From Tubiluchus corallicola (taxonomy: Eukaryota; Priapulida; Priapulimorpha; Priapulimorphida; Tubiluchidae), in assembly GCA_030141605.1 (NCBI GenBank), contig JAQGDQ010000295.1, forward strand, positions 250,001 through 290,333: a stretch of 40,333 nt of DNA. Direction: 5' to 3'. Below, one piece after another: positions 10,801-21,905 of the stretch (positions are counted from its first letter, which is position 1; each line of letters starts with the position of its first letter). A program made the position numbers and the translations under genes. The notes under the pieces were generated by a model, which worked only from the letters and a program-made list of their open reading frames with translations, searched no databases and was not told the DNA's origin.

Positions 10801-11335
10801 TACGCAGTAGCCATGCGCAAATAAATTCTGTGATTAATAGACACTACCGTTTAAAACTTAAAGCTTTGTTCACACCGTGAGTATCAGTCATTGACTGAAG
10901 TAATAAAATTTAAAGCTTGAATGCTTAAATCGCTTTAGTTTGCATTTGCTAATGGTGTGTAAACACAGCCAAACAAGTTGAAGGTGTGCGCCTGTTCTTT
11001 GCTTGTTTGCATTTTCTACATTTTCTTGGTAGTGTACGCTTTTGCAGTAAAATTGACCCTGCTTATTCTAGGTTTCTAGTTTCTCACTCTCTCCCCTGTT
11101 TCCCTCTCCCCTTTTCTCTCCCGCTAAGTCCCGGAGCAGCTAGCAAGAGAGAAAAATAAAATTAACCAAAGATGAAAAATTTTTATACCATAAGTATCCG
11201 CCTACTGTCATGGATACAGGTGGCGCTGTTGGACTGTGAGCTACAAGAAGGGAAATCTCAGACCTGCTCTGTCATGTTGGCTGGTCTCGGTTTCAAATGT
11301 CGACTAATCCACAATTTTTCATCGTCTCCTTTCTC
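7870..11335. other. Long stretch without a supportable gene
   Basis: Open frames here (for example at 8.3-8.7 kb and 9.9-10.1 kb) are 60-85 codons, overlap on opposite strands and show no recognisable motif, as expected by chance in AT-rich DNA. 8.3-8.7 kb is slightly GC-richer. No repeat array or hairpin longer than about 10 bp was noticed. Confidence 0.45.
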
Positions 11336-11340
11336 TCTCC

Positions 11341-11395
11341 AACTCATTACTCGCAATGAGTTATAGCTGGTAAATATAAACCGCAATGGTTTATA
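11341..11395. repeat. Two adjacent perfect 8-bp-stem hairpins
   Basis: AACTCATT/AATGAGTT (11341-11362) and TATAAACC/GGTTTATA (11375-11395) lie 12 nt apart, with loops that both include GCA. They are short and AT-rich, so chance is possible. Confidence 0.35.
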
Positions 11396-11399
11396 AAAG

Positions 11400-12190
11400 T
11401 TCTGGCAAAAACAGTCACAATAATTAATTCATGATAAAGAGCATGCAGCATTTATACCATGCGATAATTGCCTTCATGAGGAGGACGCCTAGCTTCTAGC
11501 TGGTTGCAGAATTTCTCACAAGGAATGTCACAAGGATTTTTTCCTCGAGAAATTTTGCCCTCACTGTGAAATGGGCCCAAGTTGGAAATAACTCTTCCTC
11601 GATTCTACTAAACTCTAGAGTGTATAATGCCGTATACGCCTCTTAGTAACAAAGTTGACCCCACCTTTTACGTAGCCATCTTCTCGCTTATCTGACTCTA
11701 TTTGCAAAAGTTCAATACAAACCTTTTCTATTGTAATAAAATTCAAAACAATATTTGCTGTTGCCCTGCACGGGTTATAGTCGGCTTGATTTATAAATAT
11801 TTTTCAGCGTATTAACAATATCTCGGCCATTATTGGCTACTTTGTGCTTGATTATTTTTCTTTTCTTCGGAATATTTTTCAAAAGTTCTTGCTTCTTCAC
11901 CGCCGCGATTTACGGAGTTTAAAAAATATTGACAATTTTAAAATTCCATTGAAAATAATCTCCGCCATATTGTTCGGTTTTGTTCGTCTGATTTCAAGCG
12001 GCGCACCTGTAAAATTCAAGGTTTTACGATTTACGTTGCAAGAATTTTGCTTGGACGCATTGCACATGAATCCTAACAACGTGAACGATAATTTGGATTA
12101 TATCATCGATGTACCAAGACATGATGTAACTTAAAATATACTTGATTTATCGTGATATTCCGAGATTCTCTAGACTCTTCCTCCAACATT
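11400..12190. other. No feature recognised
   Basis: The frame at 11844-12134 (96 codons, +) starts MLDYFSFLRNIFQKF and is the longest open frame in this part, but it overlaps an opposite-strand frame and contains no motif I know. I treat it as chance, with low certainty. Confidence 0.35.
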
Positions 12191-12193
12191 ACA

Positions 12194-12197
<4 letters not shown>

Positions 12198-12281
<84 letters not shown>
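12198..12281 (-). repeat. (TAA)n array, likely LINE tail
   Basis: About 28 ATT units on the + strand, equal to TAA on the minus strand. On the minus strand the array follows GGTAAATAAATTAA directly, the arrangement of an I/Jockey/CR1-type 3' tail, so it probably grew from the tail of the adjacent LINE fragment. Confidence 0.8.
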
Positions 12282-12283
<2 letters not shown>

Positions 12284-12760
12284 TTATTTACCATTAAAAA
12301 TTATACCAGTTAACATTAAAGATCATTGCACAGTTTAAATCAAACATGTTACAACTAAAACACGTTCATGTTAAAAATCTACATTAAATTAAACTACACT
12401 CGTGTCCATGGATGAAATGTAAACGATCTACTGTTGAACTTTTACGAATTTTGAAATAATTACAAGAAATAAATTAATGGTACACGTAACAATAGAACGA
12501 TAGTAATCAGAATTTATAAATAGTTAATAAATTAGTGTAAATCCAAAACACTCCCTAATAAAAAATATTTGCTAGCCAAAATTTTAGTATCACATTTAAA
12601 CAAGTCGCCAATTGATGTGAAATCGATTGTTGCATATTTATTTCTTAATTTCGCGCTAGTATAACAGCAGAAAACATGGTCCTCGCTTTGGATCGAGGAG
12701 TTGCCACAATTACAAACTCTGCGCTCCCTAAGGTTGACGGGCCCATCTGCCCAAGTCAAT
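12198..12760 (-). mobile_element. 5'-truncated LINE 3' end with C-terminal Cys motif
   Basis: The minus-strand frame 12532-12760 starts TWADGPVNLRERRVCNCGNS and continues through an Asp-His-Val-Phe-Cys-Cys run to KLRNKY, then about 35 further residues to the stop. This is the E-R-x-x-C-x-C...V-x-C-C...L-R layout of the cysteine motif downstream of the RT domain in many non-LTR retrotransposons. About 250 bp of 3' UTR and a (TAA)n tail follow. No RT motif is present, so only the last ~75 codons remain. It differs strongly from the 36-40 kb elements, so it is another family or a much older copy. Confidence 0.55.
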
Positions 12761-12781
12761 TCACAAGTTGTGAGATAATTA

Positions 12782-12938
12782 CAAATAGTTTAATGTGGGA
12801 AAAGATCAAAATAATAATAATTTAAATTACTTGGTGAAAAACTTAAACGTTTGGTAAAGTTAGTGTTTTTTAAACTTTAGTTATTTCATTTAATAATTTC
12901 AATTATTAGTTTGATCTTTTCACATTATAAATTATTTG
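12782..12938. repeat. Foldback element with ~37-nt imperfect arms
   Basis: The left arm at 12782-12819 contains GGGAAAAGATCAAAATAATA. The right arm at 12897-12938 contains TTTGATCTTTTCACATTATA, its near reverse complement. Flanking CAAATA and TAATAATT words also pair. The loop is about 77 nt. It lies between the LINE fragment at 12.2-12.76 kb and a CTGANGA cassette at 12963. Confidence 0.5.
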
Positions 12939-12962
12939 ATATAATTATCTTTCAGTTGCATT

Positions 12963-12994
12963 CTGAGGAAGAACTTCGACAATTTCGAAACATC
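12963..12994 (+). other. CTGANGA/GAAAC cassette
   Basis: CTGAGGA (12963-12969), a 17-nt spacer with weak GAA/TTC pairing, GAAA (12987-12990) and CATC. It has the same layout as cassettes near 6.2, 19.12 and 21.45 kb. It lies just downstream of the foldback at 12782-12938. Confidence 0.4.
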
Positions 12995-13019
12995 ATAGTC
13001 AATTAAATATAAATATCAT

Positions 13020-13090
13020 ATCTCTTATATTACTAATAACATACTATTGCCTTGCATCTCTTATATTACTAATAATATACTATTGCCAAT
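13020..13090 (+). repeat. 36-bp tandem duplication, 2 copies
   Basis: Copy 1 begins ATCTCTTATATTACTAATAA at 13020 and copy 2 repeats it from 13056 with one C/T change before TACTATTGCC. Confidence 0.8.
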
Positions 13091-13431
13091 GCCACCATCC
13101 GTGCATATTCTTCTCAAAATGAAATTGGTCTACACGTATTCACTAGTTAGTGTACCAAAAAATTTACATTTATTCGTTTACAACAATAACATTTTTAGCT
13201 TCAAGTATGTTTACTCAAAGTGTGTGGATTGCAAACAATTCTAATGAAGTAACACAAACTTCTGATATTGCAAGAGGCCTCAGAAATGACAAGTGCGTAC
13301 TTTTAGCGAAGAACTGTCCTTTGCTATGAAAGAAGTTTACTACCGTTTATTATGCTGTGAAGTAATTATGCGTAATATCGAGATTTAGGACTACTTATCT
13401 ATCTGTATGTAGATATTTCATTCTATCTATC

Positions 13432-13463
<32 letters not shown>

Positions 13464-13536
13464 CGTGCGTGTGTGTGCGTGCGTGCGGGTGTGGGTGTGT
13501 GGCGAACTCTTGAAATGCCTGCTGTAGAATGCATAT
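13432..13536 (+). repeat. GT/GC microsatellite with conserved 3' flank, copy 1
   Basis: A GT array with GTGC interruptions is followed by about 45 bp (GCGGGTGTGGGTGTGTGGCG ... AGAATGCATATGC) that recurs at 25310-25363 with one mismatch. The flank identity shows this is a dispersed repeat containing a microsatellite, not an independent GT expansion. Confidence 0.75.
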
Positions 13537-13539
13537 GCA

Positions 13540-14330
13540 TATGATTGTATCACTAATAGAAGATCCGAAACTTCGACGTAATCGTTGACGTCTATATAAC
13601 CTATATAACATTATTAGTTTTATTACTGTAGTAAAGGGCATTATTTGTGTTCTCTTTGACACTAGTGTTCAGTATTTAGCAAAAAGCTTTTGAACGGTTT
13701 TCACTTTTTAAACAGTGGAAATGAAGACAGTACTCGAACAAGAGCTTAGCGTATTTTTAAATCGTAGGCCTTTCCGGAGTCACAACCCCGACAGTTATAT
13801 TTAGATGCCAAGATGCGGTCACAGACAATGTCCATTGTTTACAGTCTGAAACACTGACCACCCAACCATGTAACATGTGTGTGCAAGGAACGTTTGATTT
13901 TGTGTTTAGTTAGTTATTAATTTAATTAGTACATTGTCTCTAACATCCCGGTCAGCTTTATGATAGAAAAGCGATGTTTGTACATGACTTAACTTATTTG
14001 CAATAAATAAATTTGCGGCCCTAATGTTTCTTGATTAGCTGCTTCTTTTATTTAGGTTGTTTTCAGTATTAATTAAGAGCTGAAACATGGTGTCCATAAT
14101 TTGATCATGCTAAACTACAGCTTTTTCGCTCTTCTAAAAATCATTTGCACAACCAAGAGCTATATTTGATGGAAGACTTTTTGCTTTAATAAAGAACAGT
14201 TGCTCAAAACTACAAGTCAAATTTTTCAAAAGTAAACACATCATCTTAGTTTTATAGTTTTAATTTGCGTGCGAAAATATCATGTACAAAGCTATTTAAA
14301 CCCTGGTGCACACACATCCGCCAAATCGAC
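13540..14330. other. No feature recognised
   Basis: AT-rich DNA with no coding or repeat signal that I can support. Confidence 0.5.
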
Positions 14331-14335
14331 GGCCG

Positions 14336-14400
14336 ACAACCCTGGATCCACGCAAGGCTAATTCGAATCGGGGGCTAAGAACCCTGGGTCCACCGGCTGT
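14336..14400 (+). repeat. Direct repeat of AACCCTGG(A/G)TCCAC
   Basis: AACCCTGGATCCAC and AACCCTGGGTCCAC lie about 45 bp apart in a locally GC-rich patch. CCTGGATCCACCCCCGCG at about 25425 is similar, so all may belong to one decayed repeat family. Confidence 0.3.
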
Positions 14401-14409
14401 TGTCTTTAC

Positions 14410-16485
14410 CTCCATGTTAAACCATTATTACAATATTGATATGCACGCTGTCATAACATAGTTGAGGATTTTACAATTACGCAAATTAACATCAGCTTGA
14501 GTTTTCCATCCGCCATGTTGAATTTTTGCGGTTTTGCTGTACAGGTTGGCGGATTAGCGCCTTGCGGTGGCCGTAATTGGCATTAAGTTTTTCCGCTCGA
14601 AGGTCTGTATTTGTAGCTGATTGGGGTCGAGTCGGGTGTTTGTTTTAGGCTGGTAAATTTGAAATTTTGCACCCGATTTTCTAGAGCCTAGAGGACAGAG
14701 TAAGTGGAATAACAACCATTTATATTGAGTTGTGTACAACAAAATTGCAACAAAAAATGTCGGAAAATGGGAATCTTGCACTTCAAACACTGAGAATATC
14801 TGGTCAGGTTATTATTAGCATCTCTATTCTGCTTTTTTCCCAAATACATCACGCAATTCTCAAGGTTATAGCAATAAAATTATACAGTTCGAACGCTTTA
14901 TGCATGTCTGTCAGACTGTCACCAGATGTACCAAAATACTAAAGTAAACAAGAAACGTGCTGAGCTCAAATGAAATGCACAACAAATTAGGTTGGCATAA
15001 CAATTAAAAAATCAATTATTATAGCTTGGTCTCAAAAGTTATTTTATCTTTGATTACACTACTATTAGTAGAACAAGATCTTCTGTGGACTTGCACCGCA
15101 GTGTAGTATAGTACAGCACAGTATTCTACAGTACAGTATAGTAATTTTACTTCAATTTAAAACACATAAAAGTTCGCACAGTTACAGTAAAATAAAAGCC
15201 ACTCTATCGACAGAGTTATGAGACACCTTAAAATCATTAAAAACAATTATTTTACATATAAGTTAAAAGCGGTCGTTAGACAAACAATAAAGCAAATCCT
15301 TTTACATAAGGCAAAAATTTTCTTCTTTCCAATGCTAGATGTCTGGTTTGGCACATTCTTTTCGACAAATATTACTTGACAGTCTTTGACGTAATTGATC
15401 ATTCTCGTTGAACTTTTTTCCATAGAATGTCGCAATTCGCAATGTAAATTCAAGTATGGCGCTTTGCTAATCCCGAGAGATCTAGAAATTCAGACAGTTT
15501 CGGAGTAGGGAGTACTGAAAGAACTTGGAAGTAGTCAGTGCCGATTTCTTGACTCCACTTTGTCAAATTAGTGTTTTAATTTGGGATTAAGGCGACAGAG
15601 TATAACCTGTCTTTACTGGCAAAGTAATGTTTTGTCAGGGCGAGATTACAGCACCTAGGGGGTCATTTGTAGGTTATTTTTCCCCACAAATAGTAATCTT
15701 TAAGGGGGTGCGAAGGAAACTGGAACGTTATCTTTTTTGCCAAATTCTTCATTCTTCCTAACTTCTCTAATTATTATTGTGCTTCTGAGAAGCAATATTC
15801 GATGTCTCCCTTGATAATGAGGACAGTTTGATTTTCTGTCTGACACCGGAAAGATCGTTAATCTTTCCTCCCCCGGGAAACTGTCTTGCCACCCAGAGAA
15901 ATCTGGTCCTTGGAAATGGAATTAAACTAAATCAAACATCGCAGTTACTTTGGTTAGACCTCGGGAAATTGCTGGAAAAACTTGACAAACAGACGTCGTA
16001 TTGTTGCATGACAACTTTTCACACCAAACATTTGAACGTCTTTGCCCGTCACGTGAGCACTGAACAGGTCACGTGAACAGCGTTCACGTGCTTGGTGGCG
16101 GGCTATGGTCTAGTCTCCTAGTCCGTAATGTAAGAGTTTAAACATGCAATTGGATAGCTAGTATTTTACTAAACATTTTTCTTTGTTGCCCTCTGAACCA
16201 CGTAGCCACAACTATGTTTGTGACTATGATTATGTAGTTTATTCCACACAAAAATAGTAAAGTTACAACAGTAGCGTAAAAAAGGTTTACACCTGAGTTT
16301 TTTACTCCAGAAATGATTTTTGTCAATAATAAGTAGATCAATTCTCAATTATCTTTAAACACACTTAGTAGGATGCCAGCCTGAATCAGTAGCATAGTAG
16401 TCTCTGAAGGTTACCAAACCAGTATTAATATGGGTGATTAAGTGTTAGGAGTGAGCATTCTCTATTAGGAAGCGGATTTGTGACT
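14410..16485. other. Long stretch without a supportable gene
   Basis: ORFs of 60-82 codons at 14.55-14.94, 15.25-15.45 and 15.83-16.08 kb carry no recognised motif. A run of TACAGTA-like words occurs near 15105-15142. GTCACGTGA-type words occur near 16050-16090. Nothing supports a gene. Confidence 0.45.
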
Positions 16486-16486
16486 T

Positions 16487-16567
16487 TCGAATTCGAATCG
16501 AACCGAGCTTCAGTATTTCTAATTCAATTCGTTTTCGAATTAAGATTGAATAATTTTCGAACCGCCA
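16487..16567. repeat. TTCGAA-rich palindromic block
   Basis: TTTCGAATTCGAATCGAACC, AATTCGTTTTCGAATT and TTTTCGAACC occur within 80 bp, giving several overlapping self-complementary words. It resembles a decayed low-complexity repeat. A pol III B-box-like GGTTCGATTCG on the minus strand has no tRNA fold around it. Confidence 0.35.
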
Positions 16568-16973
16568 GTGTAAATTAGCCTTACAAAGATCATGCATATT
16601 ACTCGATTTTGTTCTGCAGTAATAATAATAATAATAACTAATAATATGTTTAAAAATTGTGCACAGAAATCACAGCTAAATTATGCTAATTCCGTGATGC
16701 TTCAAACGTTTTAATGATAAAGAACGTTTGTGGTTGAAGTGCTGAATTATTCGAATTAGTCTCATTTACTAGCATCGTGTTCACTTGTTTTTTTTTGACA
16801 TATTTTTAAGCAAAATTAAAAAACACGACCATTCAAAAAGTATGCTTCTGTTATAGCCTAACAGTATGTCTCAGTGGGGCTAACAAATATTTGCTGTAAA
16901 GAAACCCTTCTGGAGAAATAACTTAATAGAGTTACTTAACAGAGTTACTTTCATGGTATGTGCCTAGTAGGCA

Positions 16974-17015
16974 GTTGTTGTTGTTGTTGTTGTTGTTGCT
17001 GCTGCTGCTGTTGTT
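16974..17015 (+). repeat. (GTT)n/(GCT)n microsatellite
   Basis: About 8 GTT units are followed by 4 GCT units and TGTTGTT. Confidence 0.9.
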
Positions 17016-17675
17016 ACCACCAACACCATTATCATCGTAATCTTCGCCATCGGCATTGTTGTAGTAAGCAGGCACAAATTTTTCATCTCAGCCTATAACT
17101 GATTTCATTAAGCAAATAATACATCACTGTCTTATTTTTGCCCCTGTTCACGGAGCTCTACAAGTTTTATTATAGAAATGCGTAAAGTCTCCACGACACT
17201 TGCCGATTTCAAACCCTGGGTGCTTAACATAGACGTGTCAGTTGTTATAGAAACACCAACAATAGCTGGCAGCTTTTGTTTGACAAGCAGAAAATGATGA
17301 ATGGGGAGAGGGATTTTTGTGTGGGTTGCACTTGGTATGCACATTCATAAATCCTGTAGTCATGACTGAATACATTGCATGTGCGCGTGTATGTATTCAA
17401 ACTGTAGGCCCTCGACTAAGTTGAATAGAGTGAATAATAATACCTAGTGTGAGCGCTGCTTTATTATATGTATAATCTTGCCTCATTCTTTGACGTCCGT
17501 TAAGATTAATCTCTTGTTTACTCTAATTCGGGCGCTGCAAACACCTAGAACTTGCATCAGTTAGTAGATCTTTCAACTTTTATTAATCATTTCCAAACAC
17601 TTTGCAATAGCGTGCACCAGATCCTGAGATCTAACAGACGTATTGGTGCAAATTCCCAAGTTTTTAATAAGAGGC

Positions 17676-18128
17676 AGTTGGAACAGTAACAGCAGCAGTG
17701 GCTTGCAGTTGGAACAGCAGCAGCAGCAGTAGCTTGCAGTTGGAACAGCAGCAGCAGCTTGCAGTTGGAGCAGCAACAGCAGCAGTAGCTTGAAATTGGA
17801 GCAGCAGCAGTAGCTTGAAATTGGAACAGCAACAGCAGCAGTAGCTTGCAGTTGGAACAGCAACTGCAGCAGTAGCTTGCAATTGGAACAGCAACAGCAG
17901 CAGCAGCAGCTTGCAATTGGAACAGCAGCAGTAGCTTGCATTTGGAACAGCAACTGCAGCATTGGCTTGTAATTGGAACAGCAACAGCAGCAGTACCTTG
18001 CAATTGGAACAGCAACAGCAGCAGTAGCTTGCATTTGGAACAGCAACAGGAGCAGTAGCTTGCAATTGGAACAGCAACAGCAGCAGAAGCTTGCAGTTGG
18101 AACAGCAACAGCAACAGTAGCTTGCATT
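17676..18128 (+). repeat. 31-bp CAG-rich minisatellite, about 15 units
   Basis: The TTGGAACA/TTGGAGCA anchor recurs 15 times at spacings of 31 (mostly), 25 and 34 bp. The unit is TTGGAACAGCAACAGCAGCA followed by GTAGCTTGCAG. The 25- and 34-bp units differ by two CAG-type triplets less or one more. Because 31 is not a multiple of three, each minus frame cycles through the same three peptides (FQLQATAAVA, CCCCCSNCK, LLLLL types), which is why all three minus frames look open for 140-220 codons. It is flanked on both sides by TGCACCAGATC and AGATCTAACA words (17611-17635 and 18214-18229). Confidence 0.92.
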
Positions 18129-18234
18129 TGCTTATATGAAGGTCCTGATGAAAGATACACAACCTATTAATGAGAGTTAACACTTTTGCAAGTATCAACG
18201 ATGTCATTGATTTTGCACCAGATCTAACATTTTG

Positions 18235-19110
18235 AAAATCCAAAGCTTTCTCTAAGACTCTAAATATATTCTCCGTACTCTAAGACTCTGAGGCGCAGTT
18301 TCCCTTTGACTATACCATTTAACGCAAACCTCATTACATGTAAATTTTAAATTAAAAAATATCTGTCAGCTTAAAAAGTATTATTTGGTAAGTAAATTTC
18401 TAGGTTTTATGACTTCCAAATAGATAGTTAGTTTCTTTTTACAATATACTCTGATTTAAATTTACACTAAATTTGTACAGCCTATTTTTTGTACTGCTAC
18501 CTTTTTTGCAGAAAAAGAGAGAGAGTTTATACTTAAAAAACCTCTCTTAATGTGAAAGTGTATTGTACACTATGTCCACTTTATGCTTGTACAAATATAA
18601 TTTGCCTAACGCTCAGCTATTTAGCTTAAACAATTAAAACCTAATTTCTAAACGGTCTTTAACGAAAATGTCTCTTAATTACTACACTACTGTGTATAGC
18701 CGGCGCATGTAAAGAGAAAGTTTTTGTATTTTTGTCGGCGAATACCTGACTGGACAGGCTTTCATCATTTAGGCTATGTAAATCCCAGTTCACCCGAATC
18801 TGAGGTTGGGTGCAGAGAAAAGAAAGAAATGTGGGTTAGACTGTTGTTTTGAATGCGAACCCGCGCATTGTGTAATACTGTTGAACCACTATATCTGATG
18901 AATAAGACTGTTAACTTTGCCCACAATGCGTGGACCATGCAGATCTTATAAAGGTGTTTGCCAAGAAGTCTAATAAGGGTGATTTTTTACAGACTTACAC
19001 ATTTAAGTCTCACTCATATGTCCTGACCTCTGGTCAGAGAATATTGTTTTTGATATTTTCTTTGGTTACTCCATCATTTATAGTTATTGCTATTTTTGTG
19101 ACATTTCACA
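18235..19110. other. No feature recognised
   Basis: AT-rich DNA. A 63-codon frame at 18930-19121 directly precedes the cassette at 19118 and may be decayed retroelement coding sequence, but it shows no diagnostic motif. Confidence 0.35.
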
Positions 19111-19117
19111 TCCCTCC

Positions 19118-19150
19118 CTGACGATGGTAAGTTGATTAGATCTGAAACAC
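19118..19150 (+). other. CTGANGA/GAAAC cassette
   Basis: CTGACGA (19118-19124), a 19-nt spacer bounded by GGT and ATC (short wobble stem), GAAA (19144-19147), then CACAC. The sequence upstream is pyrimidine-rich (TTTCACATCCCTCC). The layout is the same as at 12963 and 21438. Confidence 0.4.
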
Positions 19151-19154
19151 ACCG

Positions 19155-21430
19155 GATATTATTCACTGTTTATATCTACAATAGCATTTTACCAATGTTT
19201 GCTTTTGCCATGGCACTATTAGTACTTCTGTTCTGGGGTTCATCATTAGTACCTCTTCGTATAATAACACCTTCGTATAATAACAGCCTGTGCTGGTCAA
19301 TAATTCTGCTTGTTCTGGTACATGGCAAATGAGAAGGTACGCCAATTTGATTCTTTGGAAGATCAGATGAACCAAACGGCTGACAAATGTAAAAAATCTA
19401 TTATCAGAGATCTTTTTTCAAATGCCGCACATAACTTTTTGTCATTGGTAAACAATTTATTCAACACACACGGATAAAATTTCCATCGTACTACATGATG
19501 TTGACGTTGAAAAGCACGCGGCCAACAGCTTTTACATTATTTCACCACGTTTTCGGGCTTAAGTGGACATTTACATGTTTCTCAAACAATTACAAAACCA
19601 ATTAATTTGGATTCTAATTCAATATGTATGTTTGAGATTAAATGAACCTACAATTACATGCATGAAACTTGTAAATGTCTTGGCAAAAAGAAAGAAATGT
19701 AAATAAAAAATTAGAACTGAGTCTGAGAGAGGAATAGGTTATAAGTGCATATATGTAATGGTAAAGACAAAGTGTTTTTCTTTTGCAAAAAATATTGGAT
19801 CACTATACTTCAACTCGAGATTCATCTTTTTGACATTCCTTCATTTTAGCCGTTTAGTTCCAAAGTTTTAGATATTTCATTATTTTATACATTCTGCTAT
19901 ATAAAATATTAACAGTTTAGGCGTGTCATGCGGGTTATTCGGCTTTAGCTCCAGTACCCAATGAAGGATACTACATGTTGATGCTCAGTTTTTCCGAAAT
20001 ATCTTGTGATATAAGAATGTGAAGTATGTGAATGTTACTGGGGCTAAAAGATGTGAGTTTTGTAATTTCCTCAATACATATTACTTTTGTAATTTCAATG
20101 ACATGCAGTAAAACACGGGCCCTTACGACAGATCCCTGTACTCCGGGAATTACAGAAACTCGTACCGAGGAAAGTGGTGCATATACACGTTTTTAACAAC
20201 TTAATAAAAGCATGGTATAATAATCTACTTTTTGTGGCATATCGTTTCCCAATGCATTGTGAGGTCAGAAAAACAGAGTAAAATTTCGGCACAATTTATT
20301 GGATGATGAAATCCACGCTCAGCAACGTAGTTCCAACTTTAAAAGGACTAATTTTGCTTTTCGTTCACCAGATAGCAATAACAGGTTGGTTTGCTAGTAT
20401 TAAAACTTTTCTTGGGTAAAACATTGAAACAATTAACCGACAGGATTGAACCTGCTTCCTGCAGAACATACTAGCACCAACGGATATTTCTGAATGTTCA
20501 GTCTATTTTACTTAACCCTGCATAACTTTCTTTATGTATTATAGCTTCATAAGTCAAGATATCGAATTATGCAACATTATTGTAGCTTTTCTGCAATTAG
20601 CCTTTCAGACTAAGAATCAATTATTGTCTAAATAAAATCTATATACAATTGTGTAAAGAGTTATTAATACTATTTTATGTAACACTGTGATGACTATATT
20701 AATTGTTATTTGTTCTGTATGCTCGAGCCACAATATTCTTTTGTAAGGGGATTTTGTCTCTGGTAAACGTCTCTTTCAATGTTGATTAAATTCGCCTTCC
20801 TTATTTGTTTGTAATGTAATGTATGTAATGGTGGTTCAATAAACAAACATATATGTGTGGTTACTAAAATGAGCCGATTTAATGTATTAAAATAAAAAAG
20901 CATTCAACATTCAACCGTCTATCGGTTTTACTGACCACAGTTGTTGAGTATTCTGATAACTACCATGTTGGTCAACGATACTCGAGCGGCTGTTTTTAAA
21001 TCCTTTATTTATTGTTCATAGCTACATGATATTATTAATGCATGGCTACCTCATCTATGGAGGAAAACAGCCAGGGTAATCCACGTATAATCCGCGGACA
21101 ACTTGACCTACAGAATTCAGAGCCAAACTTCCGCTGAATTGGTAATAGTTTAAAAGTAAAAGTGAATAAAGAGCCTTGAATTTCAATTTTCACGAACGTT
21201 TTTCCTTCAAAACACAAAAAACGTATGCAATTGCTTGTCTGGGCACTTTCCTTTTACTTCATACTTCTCAGAACTTCAGCGAATCCGACGTCCCAATACC
21301 CTCCACTTCTTAAATGACATACTGTTTAGCTGCAAATATTGCTTTGAGGCAGCTAAACGATTTATTACCTATAATGACGTACTAAAAAGCAACGTTTTAT
21401 TGTCACTGAATATCATTTAACAGAACACCA
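19155..21430. other. Long stretch without a supportable gene
   Basis: ORFs of 60-70 codons (19.13-19.38, 20.10-20.29, 20.71-20.90, 21.04-21.22 and 21.24-21.42 kb) carry no motif I recognise and several overlap on opposite strands. A B-box-like word near 20450 (-) is not accompanied by a tRNA cloverleaf. Confidence 0.45.
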
Positions 21431-21437
21431 TGACCCG

Positions 21438-21471
21438 TGCTACGTTTTGGTCTTTTCTAAGCCATCGTCAG
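21438..21471 (-). other. CTGANGA/AAAACGT cassette
   Basis: On the minus strand: CTGACGA (21471-21465), TGG...CCA short stem, then AAAACGTAGCACG. The GAAA box is changed to AAAA. About 65 nt further on the minus strand, AATAAAACGTTGC follows, a word order common at retroelement 3' ends. Confidence 0.35.
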
Positions 21472-21844
21472 GTAAGAAATGTCTGTGAAAAAATTGCATT
21501 CTTGACAATAAGGTTTTTACTCATTTGTGCATATTTCTTATCAAATTAAGATTCCTTTGTACAAAGACCACTTATTATCTATTACGATAATTAGAACCCC
21601 AGGAGTCGTGCTAGCTTAGCTTGTAGTAACGTAATATATAGCTACAATCGAAATGGAAATATTAGAGTCAAGTCAAAGTTGTGCCATTATAGTTGCTATC
21701 CAACTGGCAATGTAAACTGAATTGCGTTTCAAACTTCACCTGGTTCCCAGATACTTGCACGAGGTGCATTATGTATGCTTCTTACATGGAGATGAGTTCA
21801 GAAATAGCTTCAAGTTGGGAAATTTACTTGTTCGGCGAAGGACA

Positions 21845-21905
21845 CGGAATTCCGGATTCCGAGGAATCCAATCCTCGGTTTCGGAGTTCGTGATTCCGAA
21901 TGATT
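21845..21905. repeat. GGATTCC/GGAATCC palindrome cluster
   Basis: CGGAATTCCG, GGATTCCGAGGAATCC and ATTCCGAATGATTC occur in 60 bp, forming overlapping perfect or near-perfect palindromes. This is probably a decayed ATTCCG-type low-complexity repeat. Confidence 0.4.

Noticed and set aside
11844-12134. 96-codon ORF as a gene
   Set aside because: No motif, overlaps an opposite-strand frame, and its length is within chance expectation for the number of frames examined.
16487-16567. tRNA or SINE head from GGTTCGATTCG on the minus strand
   Set aside because: The surrounding sequence is TTCGAA-rich low complexity with no A box or cloverleaf.
20395-20485. tRNA gene on the minus strand (B-box-like GGTTCAATCCT)
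   Set aside because: The T stem is only 4 bp with a 6-nt loop, and no acceptor stem or anticodon arm can be formed.
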